Part shown: positions 35,201 through 45,534 of the stretch, one piece after another
Position numbering within the stretch: position 1 is the stretch's first letter
Layout of the letters: every line of letters starts with the position of its first letter
Notes under the pieces: generated by a model
Told to the model about the DNA's origin: nothing
The model's input: only the letters and a program-made list of their open reading frames with translations
The model's database searches: none
Translations under genes and position numbers: made by a program
Assembly: GCA_013398175.1 (NCBI GenBank)
Contig: VZRZ01000215.1
Span: 1,015,306 to 1,079,305, forward strand
Direction of reading: 5' to 3'
From: Climacteris rufus
Taxonomy: Eukaryota > Chordata > Aves > Passeriformes > Climacteridae
DNA length: 64,000 nucleotides

Positions 35201-38200
35201 ACCTTTAGTAATCAGAAAACAGTGAACTCAGATTCAAATAGAAAAATTAGGCTACATTTCACCTGAATCTCACTAATGCTTAGAGATGCTGCTAAAACAT
35301 CTCTGCATCACTGTCTGGCACAGATCAGCAACTAATTGTATACTATTCTTCTAAGTAGATTAAGAATGAAGGCACTGGGCACTTAAAAGTTTTCTGGAAG
35401 AGAAACTTTCAAATTCTGCCCTTGTCAAATCAGTCACTCAAATTAATTTATGTGGCACTAGGAAAATGTAAGAAGCAAGAAATTCAGATCAGAAAAATGG
35501 ATATAGCTCAGTATATAATCCAAACTAACCTTGTTTTGTTTAAATAAATGAGCAATTCCACCTGTTAAGGCCTTCACTGCACCACTCTTCTGCTCCATCA
35601 TCTTCTCAAGATTCAAACGGATTCCTGTAACTGAAGTTAAAACAAAACAATTTACATCAAGCACTGCATTGAGTTAATGGAGCTAATCTCAACACAATTA
35701 ACAGCTCTGATACAGCAAGATGTGGTGAACCACCCTACTAAATGCTCAAGATTACAATCAACAGTTGCTATGCTGAAAATCAGTATTATACTTTTCAAAT
35801 GTAACTTATCTATGCCTTATTCAGAGTTCAAGGAGCAGACACGTCCCTAAGCCTCCAAATGACAGATGAAGGATATTATTTATAAGTTTAAAATTTTTCT
35901 GACCAGAAAACCATGCCAGTCAGGTTTGAAAGATTAAATTTACTTCTTGGTGGAAACCACTTATGTTAACAGGCCCTGACAGTTCTTCACTCACTTTCAA
36001 TTCCTCTATTAGCGAAATCTTTTCCATGGGCCAAGTGATACAGATGTGAGTTGTTCAACAAGGCCTAAAACAGACACACAAAAATGTGAATTTGGACATA
36101 CATTCAAGAGAGTAAGTTATTGATTATATTATCAGGAAAAAAAAGGAATTGATACTATTTGCAAAATGTGCTCACTATTAAGAAAAAGTCTGACATATGT
36201 ATTTGAAAAGGTTTATTTCAAACACAGAAATTGTACACAGTAGCTCTTACTGAAACATTCAATAAAGTTATACATTTAACACAGAATCAGAAAACAGCTA
36301 AACCCACACATCCTTTTGGCTCATTTCACCATAGAAATTGATTAATTACTCCATGGGGATTTAAAAAAAAAAGGAACAGACTAAGTGGAGGAACAGAGAG
36401 ATGATTCTGACTAACTGCCCAAGAGAAAATACAGAAAAACTGGATGAGGAAAATCTACACTAAAATGCCCATAAAGACTTTTGGCTGTGTAGGCATATGT
36501 GAGTTAAATTTTGAGCTGCTGTGTAAAGTTACTATAACTTCACAACTAGTTGAGCTGAAGCTGGATGCCTTGGAGCTTGCTCAGGTACATGGATTTTCCC
36601 AATTCACAGATAAAATTAGAAGAGTTTGTGTAAGGATAGCTATGAATCGGCTTGAAATGCAGAATCTCAATAATTGCATTTTCATTAGAAATAACAACAT
36701 AGTTAAGGCAGGATCTTACCAAGAAAATTGATTATTTTGTTATAGCCATCCCAAATGTGAAATTATCAGTATTTTTGCAAGGACAGCAGTGCAAGTTTGC
36801 ACAGACTTAAATCTAAAGTAGGCACAGTAAAAGATTGAAAGGACATTTTGAAATACTTGCCTTATCTACATATATATATACTATATAGTTTGAGTAAAAC
36901 TATCAAAATAAGGTAATTCATTTTTATAATTAAGTCTCATCAATTGTCTTTAAAATTCATTTCTCCACTTCATGTAACTGTCACCACGCTGAATCTGTAA
37001 CATCCATGTTACTTAAAAGACACAGCCACTGCTTAAGACTTCAGCAACTAGAAAGGAAAAAATGTATTATTTTGGGTGGTTTTCTGGAAAGGAATAGCTG
37101 AGTAATCTGACATTACCTCGGTGTATGCAGCCTACATACCCACTTCTTAAGTTTACTGCCATTCAAACAAACTCTAGACAGCATTCAAGTTTAACCATGG
37201 GTTCAGTAGTATTTTTGTAAGAACTTTGAGGATAAAAAAATAGAGAGGGACTTGGGAAATTAGTTAAATAGATCCTAGCAGAGTTTAAACTTTTAAGACA
37301 ACGCTGTGTGGATTGACACCGAGTGGTGCTTCAGTAAATTAAGATACCCTGAACTTCATTAAAATTATTATTTAAATGTTAAGAAAAATTAATATAAAAT
37401 GTTAAAAAATCTTAGTATTGATACTGTATTTTCTCTTCCCATGCTAATAGAACCTCTTGATCAAAAGGATTAGAAACAGCAACACAGAGAGCAGGGATCT
37501 TGTTAAGAATGGCTGATACTACAGCCATGACAAGCCTGGCATCAGCAGTGGTTTCCTTCACCTGCTGGGTGCTATTGAGGCAGATTCCTTTCCCCAGCAA
37601 CAGCATCATTCTTACAAAGGCCTAGGTCTGAAATGACTTCAAACTAGACTGATAATGTCAATTCTTAGGTTCTTAGGAATTTCTTCTTGCTTCTCCTTTC
37701 TTTCAGAGTGCATGTCTTGGACTCATCTTTCTCTTCACACCTGCACTACTCCACACAAGCAGCACCAGCCTCACTCTCCAGACCATCTTTGTACATATAC
37801 ATCCACCTGGAGAAACTCCTTCTTCATCTCCTTCCAAGTCATGCACATCATGTCAGCTGTTTTTAATGAAGCTACAACAAGCTGTGTACACTCACCTTGG
37901 ATGGAATACATCCAACATTCAAACAGGTTCCCCCTAACGTTGCATTTTTTTCTACACAGACAGTCTGAGGAAAAAGAACAGGGGAAAAAAAGAATTTTTT
38001 AGCAATACTCTGTCACCATTTCCTTATAGGCTATCTCACAATTCAGAATTGATGACAAAGACAGTTGTCTAGTAATTTTTGCTCTAGAATGATCTCATTT
38101 ATTTCACTCCTAGATTTATTCTGCCGCTCATAGTTCCCTTCCTTCATTTTTGTCTTAATTTAAAACCCACAAAACAGCTCTTTGCAGCAAAATTCTCTAC

Positions 38201-41200
38201 CAAAAGACAGCCACATTTCCCACTGCACCACTCATACTTCATACAAGATTTAAGCACTGTCCTACTACAGAAATCTACAGAATAAATAATAAATACAACA
38301 CTCAGTTCAATGAAAGATGTTCCCCTAACAACTGTAGAAAAAAAATACAAAAAGCAAAAAACGTAAATCATGAGAAGATTCATAAAAACAAGAAAACAAC
38401 AGATAAGTGAACTGGCATAGATTAAAATCCCATGAAGCAATCTTTTCTTCAAAGAAAACAACACAGAACAGGACCCCTAAGCCACAAACAACATTTCCTC
38501 CTCTAAAAACACTATCCTGTAAGACCCCCTGCTATAAAGTTGTGCCAACATCTATAAAGAAAGAAAAAGGAAAACTAAAGTAAAGCAAACCCAAAAATAA
38601 GGTCAATACCAACATGGATGGAAAGTATTTCATCTCCTTCTCATTAAACTGACAACATCAAGGTGTGCAAAGGACAAAAACAACTGCCAAAACTTCAAAT
38701 AAAAACAGATCACTTGGAGAGAGAGTGGGGGAGAGACTACCATAAAACTGTTTTTATAAAAGCAAAGGAACTGGCATCTCTTTCTTTGGAAAGCACACAC
38801 ATATTCAAAGTAACTGTTCCTTGGTTCACACTCCTAAGAGCTCCTAAGAGTGGCAACTACCCAGGTGAACAACTTTCATAATTTATTGAAACTGCTGCTT
38901 TTGTGCTAAGGTAGGAGTGAGGGTAACACGAAGAGCAGAATTCACCTCAGCAAGTTACAGGAACATTGAGACATGCTGATCCCCTACCTCTCCTTCCTCT
39001 TGTTTTAAGCAGATGAATACATGAAACACGATCCAAGGGCTTTAAAAGCTGCACCAAGGGGCAAACAGCACCAGACTGCTCCCACCTTGACCCAGTAAGG
39101 ACGTTCTGCCTCAGCTACTTTACACCAACATCACCAAGCAAAAACTGGCTCCTTGAAAAGCCAATACCCAGAGAACACTGTGGGCAATAACATGGGATGC
39201 TGTGGTGATACAAGGATGCTTGTGCTAGCAGAAAGAGCACTAAAATTGAAAGTGAAGTAATTCAGTAGAGTAGAATCAGGTTCTGCCATGGATGGTGTAA
39301 CTCTCTCTTTCTGCCAGTCTGCTAAAAACATCTCCTTGCATTCCTCAAGGACACCCAAAACATTCTATGTGTTTGTTCAATGCTACAGGTGACACACACA
39401 AGCATGTTCAAGAACCTTCCCCTCTCTGACTAGCTGTGAAACAGTGTACCAGAATTTTTTTGCTATGATGAAAAACAATCCAGGGCACTTTTTAACCCCC
39501 TTGTGTATGGTATCCTATTGTTAATCACACACATGAAGGACTCGAGGACAGCAACGTTCCAAGAAAAGCTGGCATAGAGCCAGCCATAAAAATAGCTTTA
39601 GAATAATCAAACATGAACTTACATGGCAGAAGGCCACAATCTTAATTAAAACCTGTAGCACTGAGCACCCTTTTTTCTCAGGTACTACTAGCTCAGTAAC
39701 AATATACATCCAGAAGCAAGAGTATTTATTACAGTAAAAGCAGTAATTCACAAAGATGTGTAAAGACAACTCAATTATTTGCACTAGATCACAGGCAGTT
39801 GTAAAACTTAATGGAATCTCAAATGGTTATATTTTGATACAGGTACACATTAGAAGGCTAAAAGATACCCAAAAAGATGTCACCGACACCCAGTTGTGGG
39901 AGTACTGATCAGTGAGGGACAACATTCACAGTTACAGACAAATTCAGTTTGAAGGGACCTCCTCTGGAGGCCATCTAGCCAAACCTCCTTCTCCAAACAC
40001 AGTCAACCTCACAGACACTGAGGGAGGGGATTCTCCCCCTCAGCTCTGCTCTCCTGAGACCCCACCTGCAGCACTGCAAGACAGACATGGACCTGCTGGA
40101 GTGAGTCCAGAGGAGGCCACCAAGCAGATCACAGGGCTGGAGCAGCTCTGCTATGAAGACAGGCTGAGAGTTGAGGTAGTTCAGCCTATAGAAGGCTCTG
40201 GGGAGACCCTAAAGCAGCTTTCCAGTACCTAAAGGGAGCTTACAAGAAGCCTGCAGAGGGACTTTTCACAAGGACATGTAGTGACAGAAAGGGCCTCAAG
40301 CTGAAGGAGGGCAGATTTAGATCAGCTACGAGGAAGGAATTCTTTACTGTGAGGGTGCTGAGGCACAGGGACAGGTTGCCCAGAGAAGCTGTGGATGTCC
40401 CATGCCTGAAATGTTCAAGGCTGGGTAGGATGGGGCTCTGAGGAACGGGGTCTGGTGAAGGTGTCCAGGCCCATGGCAGGGGAGCTGGAACAAGATGATT
40501 TTTAATGTCCCTTCCAACCTAAACCACTCTGTGATTCTACAATGTATCAGGTGGCTCAGGGCCTTGGACAGCCAAGTTCTGAAAATACTGAAAGAAGACA
40601 ACGACATGCTGTGTGGGCCCCCATTCCAGTGCTTCACTGCAACTCACCAACAGGAGTTCTTGTCCTTACCAGGTGGGCAAACCAGCTCATTTTGGTCTTC
40701 AAATCTGTTTTTCATAATTCAGAAACACTGTGACGTATCAAACAGCAGAAACATGCTCAAGACTGCTAGCACCACCTTCACAGAGTTCCAGATAATTAAG
40801 AGAATAATAATGCAGTGCCCAGAGAGTCAGCTGGTCTCATATTAAGGAGTGAAAGCAAAAAAATACATTGCTGAAGTCACATTCTGTGTTTCTGCCAGTT
40901 TAAAAATATCTGAAATACATTATATACATAAAATTCTCACAGTATTTAACTAAATGACACACCATTAGTACACATCAGACACAAACTGCCTCTCCTAAAA
41001 GGCATTGAAAGACAACAGGTAAAACAGAGATGAACATAAACAAATCTAACTAAGACACTACAGTATTTCTACATACATATTTTTGCCTCTAAAATCCTCT
41101 ACTCACATTCAAATAGTGTATCAGTTGAATATGGCTTTTTCCCCTTTTGAGTTCCCTCAGTCTGTTCTTCAGAGTAGTTTTCCAGTGGTGTTTTGTCTCT

Positions 41201-42417
41201 TTATTTTTCCCTTTGTTGAGAGAAAAATTCCTTCCTAGCACTGTTTTCCCACCTTCTCTTTCACAAGAGTATAAGCCCACCTCAATTATCAGTTCCCATC
41301 AAAAGCAAGCTGTCCTGAGCAGCTTTGTGAGTAGCAGGCCTATAGAGAGTAACACAGCCACATCTCCATTTCAAAGGGTTTATAATCTGGGTAAGCAAGG
41401 TAACAAAAGATTAGCAGAAGATGTCAACATCATGTGGTGGCCCAAGATGTGACAGAGAATTACAATACCACACAGACACCTTTCGAGTTCACCTGGATAA
41501 TTATTCTGCTATCTGAGTCTCACCTTAAATCCAAGCTGAGCTGCTTTGATAGCAGCCACATACCCTCCAGGACCAGAGCCGATAACCGTGACATCGGCGT
41601 CCACTGAAACACACAACATTTCACACATTTTTTTCAGCAAAATAAGTGCATGTTAAGAATTATGCAAGTAAATAGGTTTAGAATTTTAGAATTTAGGTTG
41701 AGAATTTAAAGAAGTTACACCTCGTATCAGGAAGTAACTTTCTGGACAAAGGAAAAGGCTGCATAGAACTATTCATTCCACAATAACCAGTCTTAAATTT
41801 CACAAGTAAAATAATGTAAAATGACATGAAGAAACTGAATTTCCCATCCCTCTTGCTATAAAGCTTTTAAAAACTTAACCCAAGAAGCCTTGAGAGTTTA
41901 TTGTAACATTCTTCAAATATAGCCTCTGTTGATGTTTAGCACAAAAGACAAATGCTTACTGAATGCCACAAACCCAGTAATTTAGCACAATTTATAAAGG
42001 GGAAAACATGGCTGCAATAGGTATCTATGCAACTTCTATTGATTATAAAGCAGAGGAAGTTCTGAACTTTGTACCTAGCTTGTATCTTGTAACCACGATC
42101 TTCTTTGGCATGTTAATTAACATAAGAACAGTGATGGTACAGTTCAGCTTTTATTTACAGCTTTAGCTGGAAACCAAATAATGTAAATAAACCACTGTTT
42201 TTCATCTAAATCTCCATGCTGACATTGGATTCCACCGTCACCTGGAACGGTAATTTCTGAGTTTGAAGTGCTGCTTTGTTTTTTGTGGGGGTTTGGGTTG
42301 GTGAGGATTTTGTTCAAAAAAGATTTTTCACAATTAATTACCTTGATCGGCATAGGACCTTTGTGACACTGCACAAACTCCCTGAAGGCCATGATGAATC
42401 CGATCAAAATGGCTCCT
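29231..42417 (-). CDS. DLD: DLD, dihydrolipoamide dehydrogenase (exons 2-14)
   Basis: DLD is the homodimeric FAD- and NAD-dependent E3 enzyme of mitochondrial 2-oxo-acid dehydrogenase complexes and the glycine cleavage system; it reoxidises dihydrolipoyl groups and makes NADH. Exons (minus strand, human numbering) are 42417-42342, 41603-41524, 37964-37896, 36064-35995, 35630-35530, 35202-35059, 34892-34791, 33613-33423, 32050-31880, 31491-31302, 30937-30800, 29488-29399 and 29296-29231. The sum is 1488 bases: 495 residues plus stop, against 496 for the same exons in human. Visible motifs are the FAD-binding GSGPGG, the redox disulphide CLNVGC, the NAD-binding GAGVIG, the second FAD segment YAIGDV and the catalytic HAHPTVSE. 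Exon 1, which carries the start codon and about 13 residues of the mitochondrial presequence, was not found and probably lies in the gap at 43588-44435. Confidence 0.97.
29399..29488 (-). CDS. DLD: DLD exon 13
   Basis: Thirty codons in phase 0-0: GAGEMVNEAALAMEYGASC and EDVARVCHAHP. It ends with the catalytic-base histidine of HAHP just before GTAAGT. Confidence 0.96.
30800..30937 (-). CDS. DLD: DLD exon 12
   Basis: Forty-six codons: GVEYKVGKFPFAANSRAKT, DTDGMVKILSQKSTDRM and LGAHILGS. The last residue is serine where mammals have proline (LGPGAGE). This is the start of the dimer-interface domain. Confidence 0.96.
31302..31491 (-). CDS. DLD: DLD exon 11
   Basis: Begins inside an asparagine codon, then [20 protein letters not shown], the second FAD-contacting segment (GD motif), and [20 protein letters not shown]. 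Ends LKEE at GTACTC. Confidence 0.96.
31880..32050 (-). CDS. DLD: DLD exon 10
   Basis: Encodes VEAAAGGKAEVITCDVLLVC, IGRRPFTKNLGLEDIG and GRIPVNNRFQTKIP, ending in phase 2 at GTAAGT. This covers the end of the NAD domain and the start of the central domain. Confidence 0.95.
33423..33613 (-). CDS. DLD: DLD exon 9
   Basis: Encodes GSVWQRLGADVTAVEFMGHV, MGIDMEISKNFQRILQKQ and TKVTGATKRPDGKIDV. It belongs to the NAD-binding domain; the acidic residue in AVEF is in the position that contacts the NAD ribose in this family. Confidence 0.96.
34791..34892 (-). CDS. DLD: DLD exon 8
   Basis: Thirty-four codons in phase 0-0: IDEDNIVSSTGALSLKKVPE and KMVVIGAGVIGVEL. GAGVIG is the dinucleotide-binding (Rossmann) glycine motif for NAD. 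Confidence 0.97.
35059..35202 (-). CDS. DLD: DLD exon 7
   Basis: Forty-eight codons in phase 0-0: VVHVSGFGKITGKNQVTATK, EDGSTQVINTKNIL and IATGSEVAPFPGIT. IATGSE is the conserved ATG motif that ends the first FAD-binding segment. Donor is GTACGT. Confidence 0.96.
35530..35630 (-). CDS. DLD: DLD exon 6
   Basis: Encodes (I)TGIRLNLEKMMEQKSG, then AVKALTGGIAHLFKQNK, ending at GTTAGT. I placed the acceptor at ACTTCAG because the result aligns without a gap to human GIEMSEVRLN. A second AG six bases further in (TTACAG) would also keep frame and drop two codons. Confidence 0.9.
35995..36064 (-). CDS. DLD: DLD exon 5
   Basis: Encodes ALLNNSHLYHLAHGKDFANR and GIE plus one base, between TGTTTTAG and GTGAGT. 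It directly follows the redox-cysteine exon. Confidence 0.96.
37896..37964 (-). CDS. DLD: DLD exon 4 (redox-active disulphide)
   Basis: Twenty-three codons in phase 0-0: TVCVEKNATLGGTCLNVG then CIPSK. The CLNVGC pair forms the catalytic disulphide that accepts electrons from dihydrolipoamide. Confidence 0.97.
37965..41523 (-). other. DLD: DLD intron 3 (3.6 kb), with CR1 copies
   Basis: The largest DLD intron visible. It contains an inverted pair of CR1 fragments at 39942-40538 and otherwise AT-rich sequence without recognisable content. Short open frames on both strands within it show no family resemblance. Confidence 0.75.
39942..40538 (+). repeat. CR1 LINE fragments, inverted pair
   Basis: About 39942-40015 resembles the 3' end of CR1 in antisense (GAAGGGACCT...CATCTAGCC). 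From about 40025 to 40538 is a sense CR1 3' end with the typical text TTCTTTACTGTGAGGGTG, GTTGCCCAGAGAAGC and CCCTTCCAACC, closing in CACTCTGTGATTCTA. It sits in DLD intron 3. Confidence 0.85.
41524..41603 (-). CDS. DLD: DLD exon 3 (FAD-binding motif)
   Basis: Completes a valine codon and continues DADVTVIGSGPGGYVAAIKA then AQLGFK. GSGPGG is the FAD-binding Rossmann motif. Ends in phase 0 at GTGAGG. Confidence 0.96.
42342..42417 (-). CDS. DLD: DLD exon 2 (end of mitochondrial presequence)
   Basis: Phase 0 start after CTTTCTAG: RSHFDRIHHGLQGVCAVSQR then SYADQ plus one base at GTAATT. It aligns with human RGHFNRISHGLQGLSAV and the cleavage region before ADQ. The junction to exon 3 reads YADQ-VDADV, one residue shorter than human YADQPIDADV. 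Arginine and histidine content fits a matrix-targeting peptide. Confidence 0.9.
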
Positions 42418-42929
42418 CTAGAAAGGAAAAAAAAAATAAAAAAGAACCCCATAGTTTTATAAGTTTATGTCTATCCTTAAGGGAAAAAAAAGCATTCAGC
42501 CACACAGATGAACATACAGTTACTGTCACCAATTAACCAAAACAGAAACAGCATGACTGAAGGAGACACAGTGGGCACTGACTGGAACAAGATGCAGAAG
42601 TTGCTCTGTCACCTCAGTCTGTCACCACACCTGTTCTCAGACCAGCCCCCCCTCAGGCTGCCTCTAACTACAAAACTTTCAACCCTTTACACGGGGCTCT
42701 CAAACCACTTAATGGATATATTTGATATCCACTGGAATTTATGAACAGTCTTGTTCTGTAACCATCCCCTTCAGCCACTTCCTATGAACAAGCAGCTGAA
42801 TCTCAGACGAGGTTCGGGAGGGCAAGGTTTTTTAACCTTTAGGGAAAAGTAATGGGACAGCACAGAACAGCTGCTACAAGCATCTCGAGGGCCGATCATC
42901 CTGTAACTGGAGTAGAGGATGTCCCTGGA

Positions 42930-43587
42930 AGCGTTTGCGAAGTTCCCACACTGCAGCCCAAAAAGCCGGGGACGGCCCCGCTGACAGCGGCGCTTTGCGC
43001 AGCCACCGCGGCCGCGGCCTCCTGCGGGCCGGGGCACCGGGACCCGCACCGACAACCCACACGGCAGCAGGGAGGCCGGGACCCGCACCGACAACCCACA
43101 CGGCAGCAGGGAGGCCGGGACCCGCACCGACAACCCACACGGCAGCAGGGAGGCCGGGACCCGCACCGACAACCCACACGGCAGCAGGGAGGCCGGGACC
43201 CGCACCGACAACCCACACGGCAGCAGGGAGGCCGGGACCCGCACCGACAACCCACACGGCAGCAGGGAGGCCGGGACCCGCACCGACAACCCACACGGCA
43301 GCAGGGAGGCCGGGACCCGCACCGACAACCCACACGGCAGCAGGGAGGCCGGGACCCGCACCGACAACCCANCCCCCGCCACGCACGGAGCCTGAGCCCC
43401 CCCCGCGCCCCCCCCGCCCCCGCCGAGCGCCGAGGGAAGGGGACAGCGGGGCACGGAAGGGAGGGGAGCGCAGTCAAGGCCCGCGCCCGCCCCAAGGCGC
43501 CGCTCCGGCCCCGCCCGCTCCACGCACGCTCCCGGCGGGGCGAGGGGGCTGAGGACAGCCCGGGGCCCAGCTGCCCGGCGCGGCTCC
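42930..43587 (-). promoter_or_regulatory. DLD: CpG-rich block, probable DLD CpG island (partial)
   Basis: The base composition jumps from AT-rich intron to GC- and CpG-rich sequence just upstream of DLD exon 2 and stays so up to the assembly gap. It includes GC-box-like GGGCGGGGCC and GGGGCGGGC on the minus strand near 43475-43515. DLD is a housekeeping gene, so a CpG-island promoter is expected here. No TATA box or start codon was found; the transcription start may lie in the gap. Confidence 0.65.
43039..43371. repeat. 39-bp minisatellite, 8 full copies plus 21 bases
   Basis: A 39-bp unit beginning GGGACCCGCACC and ending CAGGGAGGCC is repeated head to tail. Eight complete units (43039-43350) appear identical by eye and a ninth stops at an N (43372). 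Because 39 is divisible by three, frames stay open through the array on both strands, producing long spurious ORFs. Confidence 0.97.
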
Positions 43588-44435
43588 NNNNNNNNNNNNN
43601 NNNNNNNNNNNNNNNNNNNNNNNNNNNNNNNNNNNNNNNNNNNNNNNNNNNNNNNNNNNNNNNNNNNNNNNNNNNNNNNNNNNNNNNNNNNNNNNNNNNN
43701 NNNNNNNNNNNNNNNNNNNNNNNNNNNNNNNNNNNNNNNNNNNNNNNNNNNNNNNNNNNNNNNNNNNNNNNNNNNNNNNNNNNNNNNNNNNNNNNNNNNN
43801 NNNNNNNNNNNNNNNNNNNNNNNNNNNNNNNNNNNNNNNNNNNNNNNNNNNNNNNNNNNNNNNNNNNNNNNNNNNNNNNNNNNNNNNNNNNNNNNNNNNN
43901 NNNNNNNNNNNNNNNNNNNNNNNNNNNNNNNNNNNNNNNNNNNNNNNNNNNNNNNNNNNNNNNNNNNNNNNNNNNNNNNNNNNNNNNNNNNNNNNNNNNN
44001 NNNNNNNNNNNNNNNNNNNNNNNNNNNNNNNNNNNNNNNNNNNNNNNNNNNNNNNNNNNNNNNNNNNNNNNNNNNNNNNNNNNNNNNNNNNNNNNNNNNN
44101 NNNNNNNNNNNNNNNNNNNNNNNNNNNNNNNNNNNNNNNNNNNNNNNNNNNNNNNNNNNNNNNNNNNNNNNNNNNNNNNNNNNNNNNNNNNNNNNNNNNN
44201 NNNNNNNNNNNNNNNNNNNNNNNNNNNNNNNNNNNNNNNNNNNNNNNNNNNNNNNNNNNNNNNNNNNNNNNNNNNNNNNNNNNNNNNNNNNNNNNNNNNN
44301 NNNNNNNNNNNNNNNNNNNNNNNNNNNNNNNNNNNNNNNNNNNNNNNNNNNNNNNNNNNNNNNNNNNNNNNNNNNNNNNNNNNNNNNNNNNNNNNNNNNN
44401 NNNNNNNNNNNNNNNNNNNNNNNNNNNNNNNNNNN
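43588..44435. other. Assembly gap (848 N)
   Basis: A run of unknown bases between the GC-rich block and CR1 sequence. It may conceal DLD exon 1 and the core promoter; the true length is unknown. Confidence 0.99.
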
Positions 44436-45150
44436 CCTGTCTGCTTGCCCTCATGAGGATGTTGAAGACCACAATGAGGTCTCCCCTCAGTCTCCTTTTT
44501 TCCAGGCTGAACAGATCAAGTGACCTCAGTTGCTCCTCATAAATCTTCCCTTTCAGAACCTTCACTATCCTTGTGGCCTCCTTTGGATGCTTTCTAATAA
44601 CCTAATGTCTTTTTTATATTGTGGTGCCCAAAACCGCCCCCAGAAGTCGAGGTGAGGCTGCCTCAGTGCAGAGCAGAGCAGGACAATCCCCTCGCTGGCC
44701 CTGCGGGTGATGCTGTGCCTGATGTCCCTCAGGTCACAGTTGGCCCTCCTGGCTGCCAGAGCACTGCCAACTCATATTCAACTTGCCATTTATATGTATT
44801 GATGAGATCCCTTCTCAGTCTTCACCTCTCTTGACTAAGCAGGCCCAGATCCCTTAGCCTTTCCTCTTAAGACAGATGCTCCAGTCCCTTAATCAGCTTG
44901 TGGCCTCTGCAGCACCTCTCCAGCAGCCCCTTGTTTCTCTTGTACTGAGAAGCACAGAACTGGACACAGCACTCCCGATGTGGCCTCACTGGGGCTAAAT
45001 AGAGGGAGGGGAAGGTTCACCTCCCTTGACCTGCTGGCCACACTCTTCCTGATGCACCCCAGGATACCACTGGCCCTCCTGGCTGCAAGGACACACTGGT
45101 GACTCGTGGTCAGCTTGTCACCCCCAAAACTCCCAAGTCCTTCTCAGCAG
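44436..45150 (-). repeat. Two CR1 LINE 3' fragments in tandem, antisense
   Basis: The first copy (about 44436-44775) carries the antisense hallmark GTCTCCCCTCAGTCTCCTTT, then a cluster around GGTGCCCAAAACC. A second antisense copy (about 44790-45150) repeats the same order with GATCCCTTCTCAGTCTTC and CTGGCCACACTCTTCCTGAT. Both run 3' to 5' on the plus strand. Breakpoints are approximate. Confidence 0.85.
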
Positions 45151-45340
45151 AGCTGCTCTCTAGTCAATCAGAGCCCAACCTGTGCTGGTACTTAGGAGGC
45201 TACGGCCCCACCTGGCACCAAAGTGAACACTGGGGTGAGCAAAGCAGCCCCCAGACCCACCCTGACTGCATCAGAACAAGATCTGGGCAGAGGCAGAGAA
45301 AGGGAAATTACATTCAGATGGAAACTTCTTCCGTCTAATT

Positions 45341-45483
45341 GAAAGTGAAATAGAAATGAATAAAAAATTTAAAATATTAAAAAATGTAAAATCTAAGCCA
45401 CTTAGTTTTGGAGAGACTCTCAAGTGAGTTGGAGTAATTGTTTTCAATTTATTTAATCAGGAAAAAAATGCAACTAGAATATT
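45341..45483. repeat. AT-rich direct repeat, copy 1
   Basis: This segment aligns without gaps to 45854-45996 (offset 513), roughly 80% identical by eye. Shared landmarks are GTGAAAT, AAAATATTAAAAAAT and ATTTATTTAATCA. The family is not recognised. Confidence 0.75.
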
Positions 45484-45534
45484 CTTGAGAATATTCTCAA
45501 GCTAGAACATTCCCTAGAAAAAAATTCTTCTCGA

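Noticed and set aside
35530..35624. DLD exon 6 starting at the downstream acceptor TTACAG
   Set aside because: As the main form it gives a two-residue deletion relative to human. The upstream AG restores the expected length, so I annotated that one and kept the other as an alternative.
37655..38002. 115-codon plus-strand frame overlapping DLD exon 4 in antisense
   Set aside because: It is a shadow frame over a conserved minus-strand exon and intron, with no recognisable product.
43039..43371. CRISPR-like array
   Set aside because: The units are contiguous with no unique spacers, and the genome is that of a vertebrate.
42771..43523. Candidate DLD exon 1 in the 250-codon minus-strand frame
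   Set aside because: It contains no start codon followed by an MQSW-like presequence and a donor in the right phase, and it is mostly minisatellite.
42852..44456. Very long open frames on both strands (up to 534 codons) across the minisatellite and gap
   Set aside because: They are open only because the 39-bp unit is a multiple of three and because N bases were read through. There is no protein-like composition outside the repeat.
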